Source: Paenibacillus sp. HB172176 (GTDB lineage: Bacteria; Bacillota; Bacilli; Paenibacillales; Paenibacillaceae). Taken from it: a stretch of DNA of 64,000 bases. This document shows positions 28,369 through 36,630 of this stretch, in pieces; position 1 is the first letter of the stretch, and each line of letters starts with the position of its first letter. The notes beneath the pieces were generated by a model. It ran no database searches. It saw nothing but the letters and a program-made list of their open reading frames with translations, and was not told where the DNA came from. A program made the translations under genes and the position numbers. The stretch is taken from positions 62,001-126,000 of the forward strand of contig NZ_JAATHD010000006.1 of assembly GCF_011947265.1 (NCBI RefSeq). The letters are read 5' to 3'.

Positions 28369-29036
28369 ACCGGCCACTCCTCAAGCTTGTAGGCCATGTC
28401 CCAGAACAGATATTCCAGCCGGGACGCGGTGACGAAATGCTCCTCGAGTCTCAATAACTCGCGCTCCGGCAAGCCATCCCCGAGCCGATTCATCTGATCG
28501 ACGCACCAGTCCGTCAATTGTCCGAATTCATCGGAGCTGTACATTAGAATCCATTCTCTGAACAGCGGATGCTCCAGGGCGCCGGGAACGGCCGCCAGAG
28601 AGACGCCGATCTCGCGGTAGCTCCACATGCATGGCAGCAGCGCCGCAACTACTTGCGCAAGCGAGCCGCTCGCGGCCACATCCAGCAAATATTTGGTGTA
28701 GGCAATCGTCGTCGGCGCCGGTCGCGTTTGCTCGAGGTCGCTTCTGCTTACGCCGAAGCGCTCGGCGTATTGGCGGTGCAGCTCCATCTCGACATGCAGC
28801 GTGGAATGATAAAGCTCCGCGTAGCGGTGCATCGTGTCAAGATCCGGCGACTTGACGCTGGCAATGGCGAACAGCTTCGCATAATCAATGAGGTAGACAT
28901 AATCCTGCTTCAAATAATAGATGAACCGTTCCTCGCTTAGCGAGCCGTTGGCAAGCTCGGTCAGGAAAGGGTGTCTGTGACTCTGTTCCCATAGGGAACG
29001 GCTTGACTCGTAGAGCCGCTCAGTCAATAAGGTCAA
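28365..29036 (-). CDS. tenA: Aminopyrimidine aminohydrolase (thiaminase II)
   Basis: 223 residues. Starts with TTG at 29036, after GGGAGGGAG, overlapping the ylmB stop. Hydrolyses aminomethyl-pyrimidine to HMP in thiamin salvage. All-alpha TenA fold: WEQSHRHPFLTELANGSL, KQDYVYLIDYAKLFA with Asp45, and catalytic Cys136 in LPCMWSYREIG (equivalents of Asp44 and Cys135 in the Bacillus enzyme). Acts after YlmB and before ThiD. Confidence 0.94.
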   Translation of the reverse strand: MTLLTERLYESSRSLWEQSHRHPFLTELANGSLSEERFIYYLKQDYVYLIDYAKLFAIASVKSPDLDTMHRYAELYHSTLHVEMELHRQYAERFGVSRSDLEQTRPAPTTIAYTKYLLDVAASGSLAQVVAALLPCMWSYREIGVSLAAVPGALEHPLFREWILMYSSDEFGQLTDWCVDQMNRLGDGLPERELLRLEEHFVTASRLEYLFWDMAYKLEEWPV

Positions 29037-30367
29037 TGCTTCTCCCTCCCTTCTTCAACCAAATGATTCACAGGCGCTTCAGGTCTGCTTGTGCTGCACC
29101 ACTCGCAAATAAAGGCAATCATAATCTGAACATAGGCGAGAAGCTCTTGCTTGTCGGCGCTTTCGTTCACCGCGTGGGCATGCCGTAGCTCTCCAGGACC
29201 GTAGATGACGGTAGGAATGCCCGCTCTTGCGATCCATCCCGCGTCAGTTACCGTCGGACTCATGTCGATTTGCGGTTCGGCGCCAAGCAGCGCATAATGA
29301 CTGCGCGCGAGCTGCAGCAATCCCGCCTCCGTTCGATCCAGCGCCAGCGAAGGGAAGATTTCGCCGCGTTCCTCGATCATTGAGCGTCCTCCCCAACGGA
29401 AGGTCGGCGGATGCTGACGAAGCCAGGGATCTGCGCTTGTTATACGCATGAGATGCTCCTCGATCTCGCGAGCGACCGCTTCGTAATCCTCATCCGGATA
29501 GAAGTGAACGGTAATCCACAGAGCGCAGCGGTCCGCGATGAATGCGGCGTGGCGGCCGCCTTCAATGACGGCGGGATTGATGGTGGTGGAGCCGGGAGGA
29601 AAGCCGGGATAGGCTTTCTCGACCGACCAGCGCCGCTCCAGCTCCTGAAGACCGGCCACGAGCTTCATCATTTTCTCGATGGCGCTGATCCCTTGCGCGT
29701 TGCCGTCTTCGCGAAGAAGACGAGCTCGCATGCCGTCATGCTGCGTCTCTGGATGTTGAATCGTGATCCACCCCGTAATGACCCCGCCTTGTCCCTGAAT
29801 TGCCAGCGAGCTTGTGTCGGCGACGATGGCAAAGTCGGCTTCGCAGCCTCTTTCAATGCAGGCTCTTGTGCCTGCTTCGCCTGCTTCCTCGCCAATGACG
29901 GATTGCATGAGCAGATCCCCCTGAAGCTCAATATTCTCTTCATGCAGCAGCTTGAGCGCGAACAGAAGGGCGGCAAGCCCGCCCTTCATGTCGGAGACGC
30001 CGCGGCCGTAGACGCGGCCGTTCTCGTGCGCGAGCCGGAACGGATCTCGCTCCCATTGCGCGTGATCTCCCACCTCTGCGACATCGATATGGCCGTTGAG
30101 GAGCAGACTGCGATAGTTCGCGCTGTCGGCGCCGCGTTTCAAGGCGGTTACGTTGGGATCGCCGGGGTAGACGTCCCATACGGAGGCTTCGAACCCGCAA
30201 GCTTGCAGATACGAGGCGACATATTGCTGGGCTTGCCCGGTGTTGCGGGCAGGAGGACTGACGGTGGGATAGGCGACAAGCCGCTCGAGCAAGGTCCATA
30301 ATTCGTCTTGTCTCGTCTCGGCGAGCGCTTGCAGTCGGCGGATTTGATCTTGCATGGCATGTTGCAT
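29033..30367 (-). CDS. ylmB: Formylaminopyrimidine deformylase, M20 peptidase family
   Basis: About 444 residues. Start uncertain: ATG at 30367 is 14 nt after AAGGAGG, while an ATG at 30394 lacks a site. M20 metallo-amidohydrolase: LLNGHIDVAEVGD (metal ligands His93 and Asp95), GRGVSDMKGGLAAL, VIGEEAGEAGTRA, and SPTVTDAGWIARAGIPTVIYGPG. General annotation would be acetylornithine deacetylase/ArgE-like. Position behind a TPP riboswitch and overlap with tenA identify it as the YlmB deformylase of thiamin salvage, which converts imported formylaminopyrimidine into the TenA substrate. Confidence 0.85.
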   Translation of the reverse strand: MQHAMQDQIRRLQALAETRQDELWTLLERLVAYPTVSPPARNTGQAQQYVASYLQACGFEASVWDVYPGDPNVTALKRGADSANYRSLLLNGHIDVAEVGDHAQWERDPFRLAHENGRVYGRGVSDMKGGLAALLFALKLLHEENIELQGDLLMQSVIGEEAGEAGTRACIERGCEADFAIVADTSSLAIQGQGGVITGWITIQHPETQHDGMRARLLREDGNAQGISAIEKMMKLVAGLQELERRWSVEKAYPGFPPGSTTINPAVIEGGRHAAFIADRCALWITVHFYPDEDYEAVAREIEEHLMRITSADPWLRQHPPTFRWGGRSMIEERGEIFPSLALDRTEAGLLQLARSHYALLGAEPQIDMSPTVTDAGWIARAGIPTVIYGPGELRHAHAVNESADKQELLAYVQIMIAFICEWCSTSRPEAPVNHLVEEGREKH

Positions 30368-30418
30368 AATGGAAGGAAGCGCCTCCTTGAGCATAGAGTA
30401 GGATAGCGCCGGACATAG

Positions 30419-30446
30419 AAAAAACCACTCGAGAATAAACGAATGG
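30419..30446 (-). terminator. Riboswitch-controlled intrinsic terminator
   Basis: Read on the minus strand: CCATTCG (30446-30440), 8-nt loop, CGAGTGG (30431-30425), then TTTTTT. It lies 13 nt downstream of the TPP aptamer and just before ylmB, so ligand binding should favour termination. Confidence 0.85.
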
Positions 30447-30458
30447 CTTCAATTCGAC

Positions 30459-30550
30459 TTGTTCTCTACGCCAGCATTATCTGGATCAGATTAACGGTCA
30501 GGGAAATCAGTTCCCACTCTCAGCCAGACTTCATCCAGCCCCCGCACACG
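30459..30550 (-). promoter_or_regulatory. TPP riboswitch aptamer (THI element)
   Basis: On the minus strand the conserved thi-box parts appear in order: GCGGGGGCTGG near 30544-30534, CTGAGAG at 30521-30515 (pyrimidine-binding J3/2 motif), and CTGATCCAGATAATGCTGGCG at 30490-30470 interrupted here only for length. These match the TPP aptamer core. It precedes ylmB-tenA-thiZXYFESGOD and should switch the whole operon off when thiamin diphosphate is high. Confidence 0.95.
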
Positions 30551-30564
30551 ATTTTGTTAGCACA

Positions 30565-30593
30565 ACTATATACCAGTACAGGGGAAATGGCAA
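30565..30593 (-). promoter_or_regulatory. Sigma-A promoter of the thiamin operon
   Basis: On the minus strand TTGCCA (30593-30588), 17-nt spacer, TATAGT (30570-30565). Transcription would start about 10 nt ahead of the TPP aptamer, the expected arrangement. Confidence 0.75.
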
Positions 30594-30596
30594 TAC

Positions 30597-30612
30597 CCTC
30601 GAGCGCTCGAGG
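30597..30612. repeat. 16-bp perfect palindrome upstream of the thi promoter
   Basis: CCTCGAGCGCTCGAGG lies 3 bp upstream of the -35 box of the thiamin promoter. It could be an operator or the stem of a terminator-like hairpin for upstream transcription. Function unknown. Confidence 0.6.
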
Positions 30613-30734
30613 AAATGAGGCAAATTCTGTTCTCTTAAAATCATGACAAGCATAGAATAAATCTCTCGTGATAAAATCAATATTGTAGGCGTAATCAAAC
30701 AAGGGTTGAGGAGGAATAGCAGCCTTGTCATGTC

Positions 30735-31583
30735 TTATATCCGGGATTGAGTAGGCGTGCAACCATATTCTCGTCTATACAGCCTGGCGAAGTAATCTGG
30801 CTCCATTCCGACGTATGCCGCAATTTGCCGAATGGTCATCTCCGGATGATCAATAATTAAGAGATGAGCCGTTCGCATACGGCTTTGCTGGAGATACTGC
30901 AACGGGGAAATTTGATAGGCCTTATGAAACAGTCTGTTAAGCTGCTTGGAGGAATAACCGACATGAGCAGCAATTCCGGTCACCGTTAAGGAATGACCAA
31001 GATGGTCATGAATGAAACGAACGGCGTTCTCTACGACGGAGCCTGGCAAGGGCTCTGCCTTGCCTGTGGAAGCGGGATATCGCGACTCTCTATGAAGATG
31101 GTTGTCCTTCTTAACCTCAAGGAGCATATTGAATAATAGCCGAACGGCCTCCCATGGATTGGAATGAGCGCCTAGCTGGGACCAAATCTTCCTGATGAAG
31201 ATGTAATAAGGAGCTGTATCGGCTACAGCTTGAACAAACGCGTTGCGAGCAAATCCCCAGCCCTCGAGCAATCCCTTTTTGCTTTCGTTAAACGTCACAT
31301 ATCCGACCTGCCAGGGCTGTTCCTGTTCATCGAGCGGCATATATTCATTAGGAATCTTGGCGGGTATATACAGAATGGTTCCGGGCTTTACTATTTCCCA
31401 GTTTTTTTGTCCGAGAATACGAAAGCGGCCTTGCCCGGAAAAGGTGACAAGCAGCTGCTTTGCGGAAAAACCATCGATTCTTGTAATGGGGATTTGTATT
31501 TCCGTACCGGCGGTGTAGACCGTGAATGGCAAGGAATCATCATATTTGTAAGAGCTGTTCGTTTTAAGAGGAAGCATATCCAT
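30735..31583 (-). CDS. AraC-family transcriptional regulator
   Basis: 282 residues; ATG at 31583 with GAGGTG upstream. N-terminal cupin half (PGTILYIPAKIPNEYMPLDEQEQPW is characteristic) followed by two helix-turn-helices: LTVTGIAAHVGYSSKQLNRLFHKAYQ and IRQIAAYVGMEPDYFARLYRREYG. No divergent metabolic gene is adjacent: the thiamin operon lies downstream on the same strand and another AraC gene upstream. Target and ligand cannot be assigned. Confidence 0.88.
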   Translation of the reverse strand: MDMLPLKTNSSYKYDDSLPFTVYTAGTEIQIPITRIDGFSAKQLLVTFSGQGRFRILGQKNWEIVKPGTILYIPAKIPNEYMPLDEQEQPWQVGYVTFNESKKGLLEGWGFARNAFVQAVADTAPYYIFIRKIWSQLGAHSNPWEAVRLLFNMLLEVKKDNHLHRESRYPASTGKAEPLPGSVVENAVRFIHDHLGHSLTVTGIAAHVGYSSKQLNRLFHKAYQISPLQYLQQSRMRTAHLLIIDHPEMTIRQIAAYVGMEPDYFARLYRREYGCTPTQSRI

Positions 31584-31670
31584 TCAAGTCACCTCGACAT
31601 GTCCAATATATATCTTGCGATCTATATCGTATCCTAGGATTGAAGCCAGAGCAAGAGCGCAGGCTCGGCC

Positions 31671-32555
31671 TCATTTCCTCGCAGCCGAAGGCGTGACGCC
31701 TTTGTGCTGCTTGAAAAGCTTGGTGAAGTAATTCGGATTATCGCAGCCGACCATGCCTGCAATCTCCGTAATCGAATCGTCGCTCTCCTGAAGCAAGCGC
31801 TCGGCCTCGTTCATGCGAAGCACGTTCATGTATTCGACAAAGGTGCGGCCAGTCAGCTTCTTGAAGCTTTTGCAGAAATGATGCGGATTGAGCTTGACGA
31901 ATCGAGCGGCTTCAGCAACCGTCATTCTCTCGGCATAATGCGTCTCGAGATGCTGAAGCAGAGCTTTGAACGCGTCCCTGTTCCGGGATGGAATAGCACT
32001 CTTCCTATCCGCAAGCCGAGCGGGGATAAACTCTCGGGCCAACTGGGTAAAGAGCAGATGAAGCAGAGATTTGATCACAAGCTTGTATCCTGGGCGTTTT
32101 GCAATGAATTCCTGAAGCGACTGCTCCAGCAGCCCGTAATATTCGGAACAATGCTTCACGTGGCGAACGGGTTTGACCGGCAATTGCAGCCTGCCTTCAA
32201 GGTAAGGCGCAACAAATTTGAGATGCTCCGGATCATGCGTCCAATCATTGAATAAGGAGGCATTGAAAACGAATGAAATGTATCTAATCGGTCCGTCATA
32301 GCTGCTGTAGCCGACATGCAAGCCTCCGGCAGGCACGAACAGCACATCGCCCTCCACCGCTTCGTAAGCTTCGCTGTTAATATGAAAAACGGCGCTTCCC
32401 TTCTGCATCGCTATGATTTCAAAATGCTCATGCCAATGCATATACATGATGCTCTGGTTTACTTTGCATGCCTCATGGCCATTGAGGAATAATTGGAAGG
32501 GATAGGCTTTCTCCCCCAGATTCGTGAATTCCTTCAGTTCTTTGGGATAGGTCAT
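31671..32555 (-). CDS. AraC-family transcriptional regulator
   Basis: 294 residues; the ATG at 32555 follows GGAGG, an in-frame ATG at 32597 does not. N-terminal cupin with MYMHWHEHFEIIAMQKGSAVF, whose histidine-rich strand is typical of the sugar-sensing fold. C-terminal helix-turn-helices MTVAEAARFVKLNPHHFCKSFKKLTG and ITEIAGMVGCDNPNYFTKLFKQHKG. Divergent from the oxidoreductase gene at 32706, its probable target. Confidence 0.9.
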   Translation of the reverse strand: MTYPKELKEFTNLGEKAYPFQLFLNGHEACKVNQSIMYMHWHEHFEIIAMQKGSAVFHINSEAYEAVEGDVLFVPAGGLHVGYSSYDGPIRYISFVFNASLFNDWTHDPEHLKFVAPYLEGRLQLPVKPVRHVKHCSEYYGLLEQSLQEFIAKRPGYKLVIKSLLHLLFTQLAREFIPARLADRKSAIPSRNRDAFKALLQHLETHYAERMTVAEAARFVKLNPHHFCKSFKKLTGRTFVEYMNVLRMNEAERLLQESDDSITEIAGMVGCDNPNYFTKLFKQHKGVTPSAARK

Positions 32556-32613
32556 CGAGTCACGCCTCCAGCACAAGATTAGACTAGTTTTACACACAAT
32601 TATTGAAGCAACT

Positions 32614-32626
32614 GGCGATTATCGCC
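32614..32626. promoter_or_regulatory. Palindrome next to a -10 box in the AraC/oxidoreductase region
   Basis: GGCGAT-T-ATCGCC is a perfect 6+1+6 palindrome ending 2 bp before TATACT (32629-32634), a candidate -10 for the oxidoreductase gene. No good -35 is present, which fits activator dependence. Confidence 0.4.
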
Positions 32627-32705
32627 GTTATACTAGAGTTGTTCTAATCACTATAAGTCAATATCGGAATGATGTATAGAAGCAAAGCAAAGAGGAGCTG
32701 ACGAA

Positions 32706-33752
32706 ATGACGAGTAAATATCGGGTAGTGGTCGCAGGCTGCGGCGGAATGGCGAATACTTGGGTGGGCTATGCGTTGAATCGCTCTGATACAGAAATTGT
32801 CGGGCTGGTGGACATCAAGCTCGAGTTTGCGGAGAAGATGGCGGAGCGGCATGGATTGAACTGCGGGCTGTACACGGATGTGCAGAAAGCAATCAAGGAT
32901 ACGCATGCTAATCTTGTCTTCGACGTGACGATTCCCGCGAGTCATTTCTCTATCAGCACGACAGCTCTGAGGAATGGGTGCAGCGTGTTCGGAGAGAAGC
33001 CGCTGGCGGAATCGATGGCAGAGTGCAATGCGATTGTTCAATTATCGGAGCAGACGGGACAGACGCATGCCGTTATGCAAAATCGCAGGTATGATCCCCG
33101 CATTCGCGCTTTGCGGGGGCTTATCGAAGGGGATTCCATCGGCAAGGTTGGATTTATCGGAGCGGATTTCTTCATCGGCGCTCATTTTGGCGGCTTCCGC
33201 GATGTGATGGCCAGTCCATTGCTGCTCGATATGGCGATCCACACCTTCGATCAGGCCAGATTGATCTCGGGGGCGAATCCAATGTCCGTGTATTGCCAGG
33301 AATTCAACCCTCCCGGCTCGTGGTATGAAGGAAGCGCGGCCGCCATCTGCATCTTCGAAATGTCGGACGGGTCAATCTTCAATTATCGCGGCTCATGGTG
33401 CGCCGAAGGCGCGCCAACCTCATGGGAAGCGTCATGGCGCGTTACGGGCTCCAAGGGAACGGCGATTTGGGACGGAATTGGAAATCCTTATGCAGAAGTG
33501 GCAGTCGAAGCCGAGCAGAGCGGGAAATTTATCAAAGATTACATGCGAGTGGAGTCAGAGGTTCAAGCGACAGACAATTCATTTCATCAAGGCTGTCTCG
33601 ACGAGATGTTCTTATCGCTGGAGGAAAACCGCCATGCCGAGACCGATTGCCGCGACAATCGATACAGCATGGCGATGGTGCTTGCGGCTCTGGAAAGCTC
33701 GAAGAAAGGACGGAAGGTGGATATCGTCGCTTTCATGAACGGGGAGTCGTAG
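32706..33752 (+). CDS. Gfo/Idh/MocA-family oxidoreductase
   Basis: 348 residues; AAGAGGAG precedes the ATG. Rossmann N-terminus with VVVAGCGGMANTWVGYAL (NAD(P)-binding glycine loop), the family EKP motif in FGEKPLAESMAEC, and a C-terminal half with LLLDMAIHTFDQARL, carrying the His typical of the active-site GxHxxD-like segment. Predicted to oxidise or reduce a sugar or inositol. Its stop overlaps the convergent YihY gene by 20 nt. Confidence 0.9.
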   Translation: MTSKYRVVVAGCGGMANTWVGYALNRSDTEIVGLVDIKLEFAEKMAERHGLNCGLYTDVQKAIKDTHANLVFDVTIPASHFSISTTALRNGCSVFGEKPLAESMAECNAIVQLSEQTGQTHAVMQNRRYDPRIRALRGLIEGDSIGKVGFIGADFFIGAHFGGFRDVMASPLLLDMAIHTFDQARLISGANPMSVYCQEFNPPGSWYEGSAAAICIFEMSDGSIFNYRGSWCAEGAPTSWEASWRVTGSKGTAIWDGIGNPYAEVAVEAEQSGKFIKDYMRVESEVQATDNSFHQGCLDEMFLSLEENRHAETDCRDNRYSMAMVLAALESSKKGRKVDIVAFMNGES

Positions 33753-34578
33753 TGCTCTCTCCGCGCATCTCCGATATCGTCGCGTTTACTTCGCCGCCGA
33801 GTATGAGCAAGGCTCCCGTCAGGAAGAACCAGAGCAACAGGACGATAACGCCTCCAAGCGCGCCGTAAGTAGCGGAATAATTGCCGAAATTGTTCAAGTA
33901 GAAGGAGAAGGCGAGCGAGATGAGCTGCCAGAGCAGCGTTGCGGTGACCGCTCCCCAGATGACATCGCGATAGAAAAGCCTGCGTATGGGCGCAATGCGA
34001 TAGAAGAGCATGAGTACGACGATCATTATGGCCGAACCGACTCCCCATCGAATCGCCTGGAACATGCCGTCGGACAATTCGGGAATATAGAAGAAGAAGC
34101 GAATGCCCTTCAGCAACAGCTGGCCGAATACCGGCAGCAGTAACGTAATGACGAGCACGAAGACGAGCAGGATGGTCATGCAAATCGATAGAAGCTTCGC
34201 CTGAATGAACGGGCGATGCGATTCTTCATTATAAGCGCGGTTAAGCGCCCGCATAATCGAGCCAATTGCGTTGGAGGCCGACCATAAGGTAGCGATAGCG
34301 CCGAACGAGAGCAGCCCGGTTTGCGGATTCTCGAGAACGGAAGCCAGATTTTTATCGATGACATCGACTGTGCCGCTGGGGAAATATTCTCTTAGCAGCT
34401 TGATGACAGCATCGCTGTCCAGAGCGAAATAAGGCAGAAGCGCAATCGCGAACAGCAAGAACGGAAATAAGGACAGCAGAAAATAATAGGCGATTTGAGC
34501 TGATAAATCGGTAATTTGATCTCCGGCGACCTTGCGGAATAGAAGCTTGAGAAACGGTTTTGTTTTCGATAAAGGCAT
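33733..34578 (-). CDS. YihY/virulence factor BrkB-family membrane protein
   Basis: 281 residues with about six hydrophobic helices; AAAGGAGG stands 12 nt before the ATG. DLSAQIAYYFLLSLFPFLLFAIALL and LWSASNAIGSIMRALNRAYN are signatures of this family (often misnamed ribonuclease BN), which is an integral membrane protein of unknown transport role. YATYGALGGVIVLLLWFFLTGALLILGGEVNA forms the last two helices. Overlaps the oxidoreductase gene tail-to-tail. Confidence 0.9.
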   Translation of the reverse strand: MPLSKTKPFLKLLFRKVAGDQITDLSAQIAYYFLLSLFPFLLFAIALLPYFALDSDAVIKLLREYFPSGTVDVIDKNLASVLENPQTGLLSFGAIATLWSASNAIGSIMRALNRAYNEESHRPFIQAKLLSICMTILLVFVLVITLLLPVFGQLLLKGIRFFFYIPELSDGMFQAIRWGVGSAIMIVVLMLFYRIAPIRRLFYRDVIWGAVTATLLWQLISLAFSFYLNNFGNYSATYGALGGVIVLLLWFFLTGALLILGGEVNATISEMRGESTTTPRS

Positions 34579-34722
34579 GAATGCCGCAGCCTCCTTTTGC
34601 CGTAGTTTTATATGTACGTAGTATATCCTTTTTTTTAACCGATTTCAGGCTCCTCTAATCAAAGCTTGACTGCCCAAGAAGCGGAATGAGACAATTTGAG
34701 TAGAAAGGAGCTGATCCTGTTC

Positions 34723-35754
34723 ATGAAAGAGGAAATCGCAATTGGAATGATAGGAGCGGGAGGCATTGCGCGGGTGCGCCATATTCCCGGTCTCAAGAAG
34801 CTGAGAGGCGTGAAGCTGGCGGCAGTGGCCAATCGCAGCTTGGCGAGCTCGAAGCAAGCGGCCGAGGAGTTCGGCTTCGAACGTTATTATGAGAACTGGA
34901 GGGAAGTGGCGGATGACCCCGAAGTGGAAGCCGTATTCATATGTACGCCTCCCTATATGCATAAGGAAATGACGAGCTACGCGCTATCGAGAGGCAAGCA
35001 TGTGTTCTGCCAGGCGAGAATGGCGATGGATCTGGAGGAAGCGTTGTTGATGCTGGAGGAGGATCGATCTACTTCCTTAACGACGATGCTTTGTCCGCCG
35101 CCGCATTATATGGCAGTCGATGTATTCGTGAAGCACTTGATCGGCGACGGGCAATTGGGCGAAGTTCGGCATGTTGTCCTGCAGCAAGTGACGCCGGCGT
35201 ACCAAGATCCGGATAAGCCGCTTCATTGGCGTCAGACGAAAGCGATTCAAGGCATTAATATGCTCGAGGTCGGCATGCTAGGAGAAGTATTGAACAGATG
35301 GTTCGGACCGCTTGCTTCTCTTAGCGCGAACGGAGCAACATGGGTGAAAGAACGTCGGACGCATAATGATGAATACGGAGAAGTAGAGCTGCCGGATTCG
35401 GTCAGCCTGACGGGCGAGTTTCTAAGCGGAGCGACTTTAACCGCTCTGTTCTCCGGCTCGGCGGCAATCAGCCAGCCCTTCATGCTGATTCACGGCAGCA
35501 AGGCTTCGCTCCAATGCCATCCCGACGAGCCGTATGTCACGTTATTCACCGCTGAAGGTGAGCGTAGAGTGGATATTGGGAAAAGCGAGCTTAAGGGCTG
35601 GACCGTGGAAGCCGACTTCATTCAAGCTGTGCGAAACGGCGTGAAAGGATATCCGTCCTTCAAGGAAGGCACGAGATATATGGCGTTCACTCAGGCGGTG
35701 AAGCAATCGCTTGATGAAGGAAACGGTGCGATGAAGGTGATGAATATCCACTAG
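34723..35754 (+). CDS. Gfo/Idh/MocA-family oxidoreductase with altered EKP motif
   Basis: 343 residues. The ATG at 34723 is 13 nt after AAAGGAG; a TTG at 34696 is the only in-frame alternative upstream and lies before the site. Rossmann loop IGMIGAGGIARVRHIPGLK. Where the family normally has GKHVxCEKP this protein has GKHVFCQARMAMDLEEA, so the conserved Glu-Lys-Pro is missing. C-terminal half: INMLEVGMLGEVLNRWFG. The loss of the Lys suggests a different reaction or a distinct subfamily. Stands alone, divergent from the YihY gene. Confidence 0.85.
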   Translation: MKEEIAIGMIGAGGIARVRHIPGLKKLRGVKLAAVANRSLASSKQAAEEFGFERYYENWREVADDPEVEAVFICTPPYMHKEMTSYALSRGKHVFCQARMAMDLEEALLMLEEDRSTSLTTMLCPPPHYMAVDVFVKHLIGDGQLGEVRHVVLQQVTPAYQDPDKPLHWRQTKAIQGINMLEVGMLGEVLNRWFGPLASLSANGATWVKERRTHNDEYGEVELPDSVSLTGEFLSGATLTALFSGSAAISQPFMLIHGSKASLQCHPDEPYVTLFTAEGERRVDIGKSELKGWTVEADFIQAVRNGVKGYPSFKEGTRYMAFTQAVKQSLDEGNGAMKVMNIH

Positions 35755-35830
35755 CTCGGGCGTTCATCTGCCGTTCATAGATCTGTGCTACATTGCTCCT
35801 GAATGTACACGTTACAAGGAGGAATTTGGC

Positions 35831-36532
35831 ATGAAAGTATGGACATTGGCAGCTGCGGCAGCGCTGCTTATTGCAATGTTAGCCGGCTGCTCGAATGCGA
35901 AGGAACAAGGGAATTCAAACGCTGCTACGAATCTATCCGCCCAAAATGGCGCGCAGACCGGGAATCAATCCGGCATAGGAAACGGTAATTCGCTGGGAGA
36001 TGTATCTGCGGGCAGAGAGGGCGGCTTCCAGGGCGGCGGGCGAGTCGGCTTTGGCGGCATGACGGATGAGAATGGCAACGCCGCGAGTCTGATGGGCAAA
36101 GTGAAGAGTATGAATGTCAATACGATTACGGTGTACAAGTCCTCCTTCACGCCGGGCAGCGGTGCACCGGCGAATCGGGGGAACAGACAATCGCAGCCGC
36201 CGAGCCAAGCAGGCGATGCGGGCGCGCAGCCGCCGTCTTCCAGCAATCAAGCTGTACCCGGTCAATCCGGCGATGGAACGGAGCGCCCATCCGGTGGTTT
36301 CGGCGGCGCAGCCAATATGTTCTCGGATGAAACCGAGGATATTACCCTGTCGGAATCTACGATTATCCAAGCCATGACCATGGGAGAGGATGGTATGATC
36401 TATGGGGATGTTGCGGCGACGGATTTGAAGATCGACGATGTCCTCACGATATGGCTGAAGGCTGACTCGTTTGAAGCGACTCGCATCATAGTTGGCGGCA
36501 TGAGCGGATATGGAGGCAGAGGCGGCAATTGA
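35831..36532 (+). CDS. Lipoprotein of unknown function, Gly/Gln/Ser-rich
   Basis: 233 residues; AAGGAGG precedes the ATG. Signal peptide with LAGC lipobox and lipidated Cys20. A low-complexity linker follows, then a beta-rich part: NAASLMGKVKSMNVNTITVYKS (about 78-100) and, after a Pro/Gln/Ser spacer, DITLSESTIIQAMTMGEDGMIYG, ATDLKIDDVLTIWLKADSFEATRIIVGG (about 180-225). This resembles DUF5666-like OB/beta modules that tune metal or redox sites, but I do not recognise the family. Anchored outside the membrane. Confidence 0.75.
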   Translation: MKVWTLAAAAALLIAMLAGCSNAKEQGNSNAATNLSAQNGAQTGNQSGIGNGNSLGDVSAGREGGFQGGGRVGFGGMTDENGNAASLMGKVKSMNVNTITVYKSSFTPGSGAPANRGNRQSQPPSQAGDAGAQPPSSSNQAVPGQSGDGTERPSGGFGGAANMFSDETEDITLSESTIIQAMTMGEDGMIYGDVAATDLKIDDVLTIWLKADSFEATRIIVGGMSGYGGRGGN

Positions 36533-36571
36533 TGAGCGTTTTCTCATGATGGAAGTCGATTCATTCTTCTC

Positions 36572-36605
36572 GTTGCTGGTTAATGTAACGTAGCAACACA
36601 TTAAC
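36572..36605 (+). repeat. Interleaved inverted repeats upstream of a small lipoprotein gene
   Basis: GTTGCT (36572-36577) pairs with AGCAAC (36592-36597), with GTTA/TAAC pairing inside the loop. GTTAATGT (36579-36586) pairs instead with ACATTAAC (36598-36605). The two hairpins are mutually exclusive because the second uses bases inside the first. They end about 15 nt before the ribosome site of the small lipoprotein gene. Confidence 0.6.
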
Positions 36606-36630
36606 AAGTATGATAAACGAGAGGAAGATG

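Noticed and set aside
29411..30301. 296-codon plus-strand open frame over ylmB
   Set aside because: Antisense to a clear M20-family gene, with no ribosome site or family motif.
30520..30762. 80-codon minus-strand open frame across the thiamin promoter and aptamer
   Set aside because: It overlaps the TPP aptamer, promoter and palindrome. RNA features explain the sequence better.
36572..36605. H-type pseudoknot upstream of the small lipoprotein gene
   Set aside because: There are no bases between the two 3' arms, so the loop cannot span the first stem. Mutually exclusive hairpins are the better reading.
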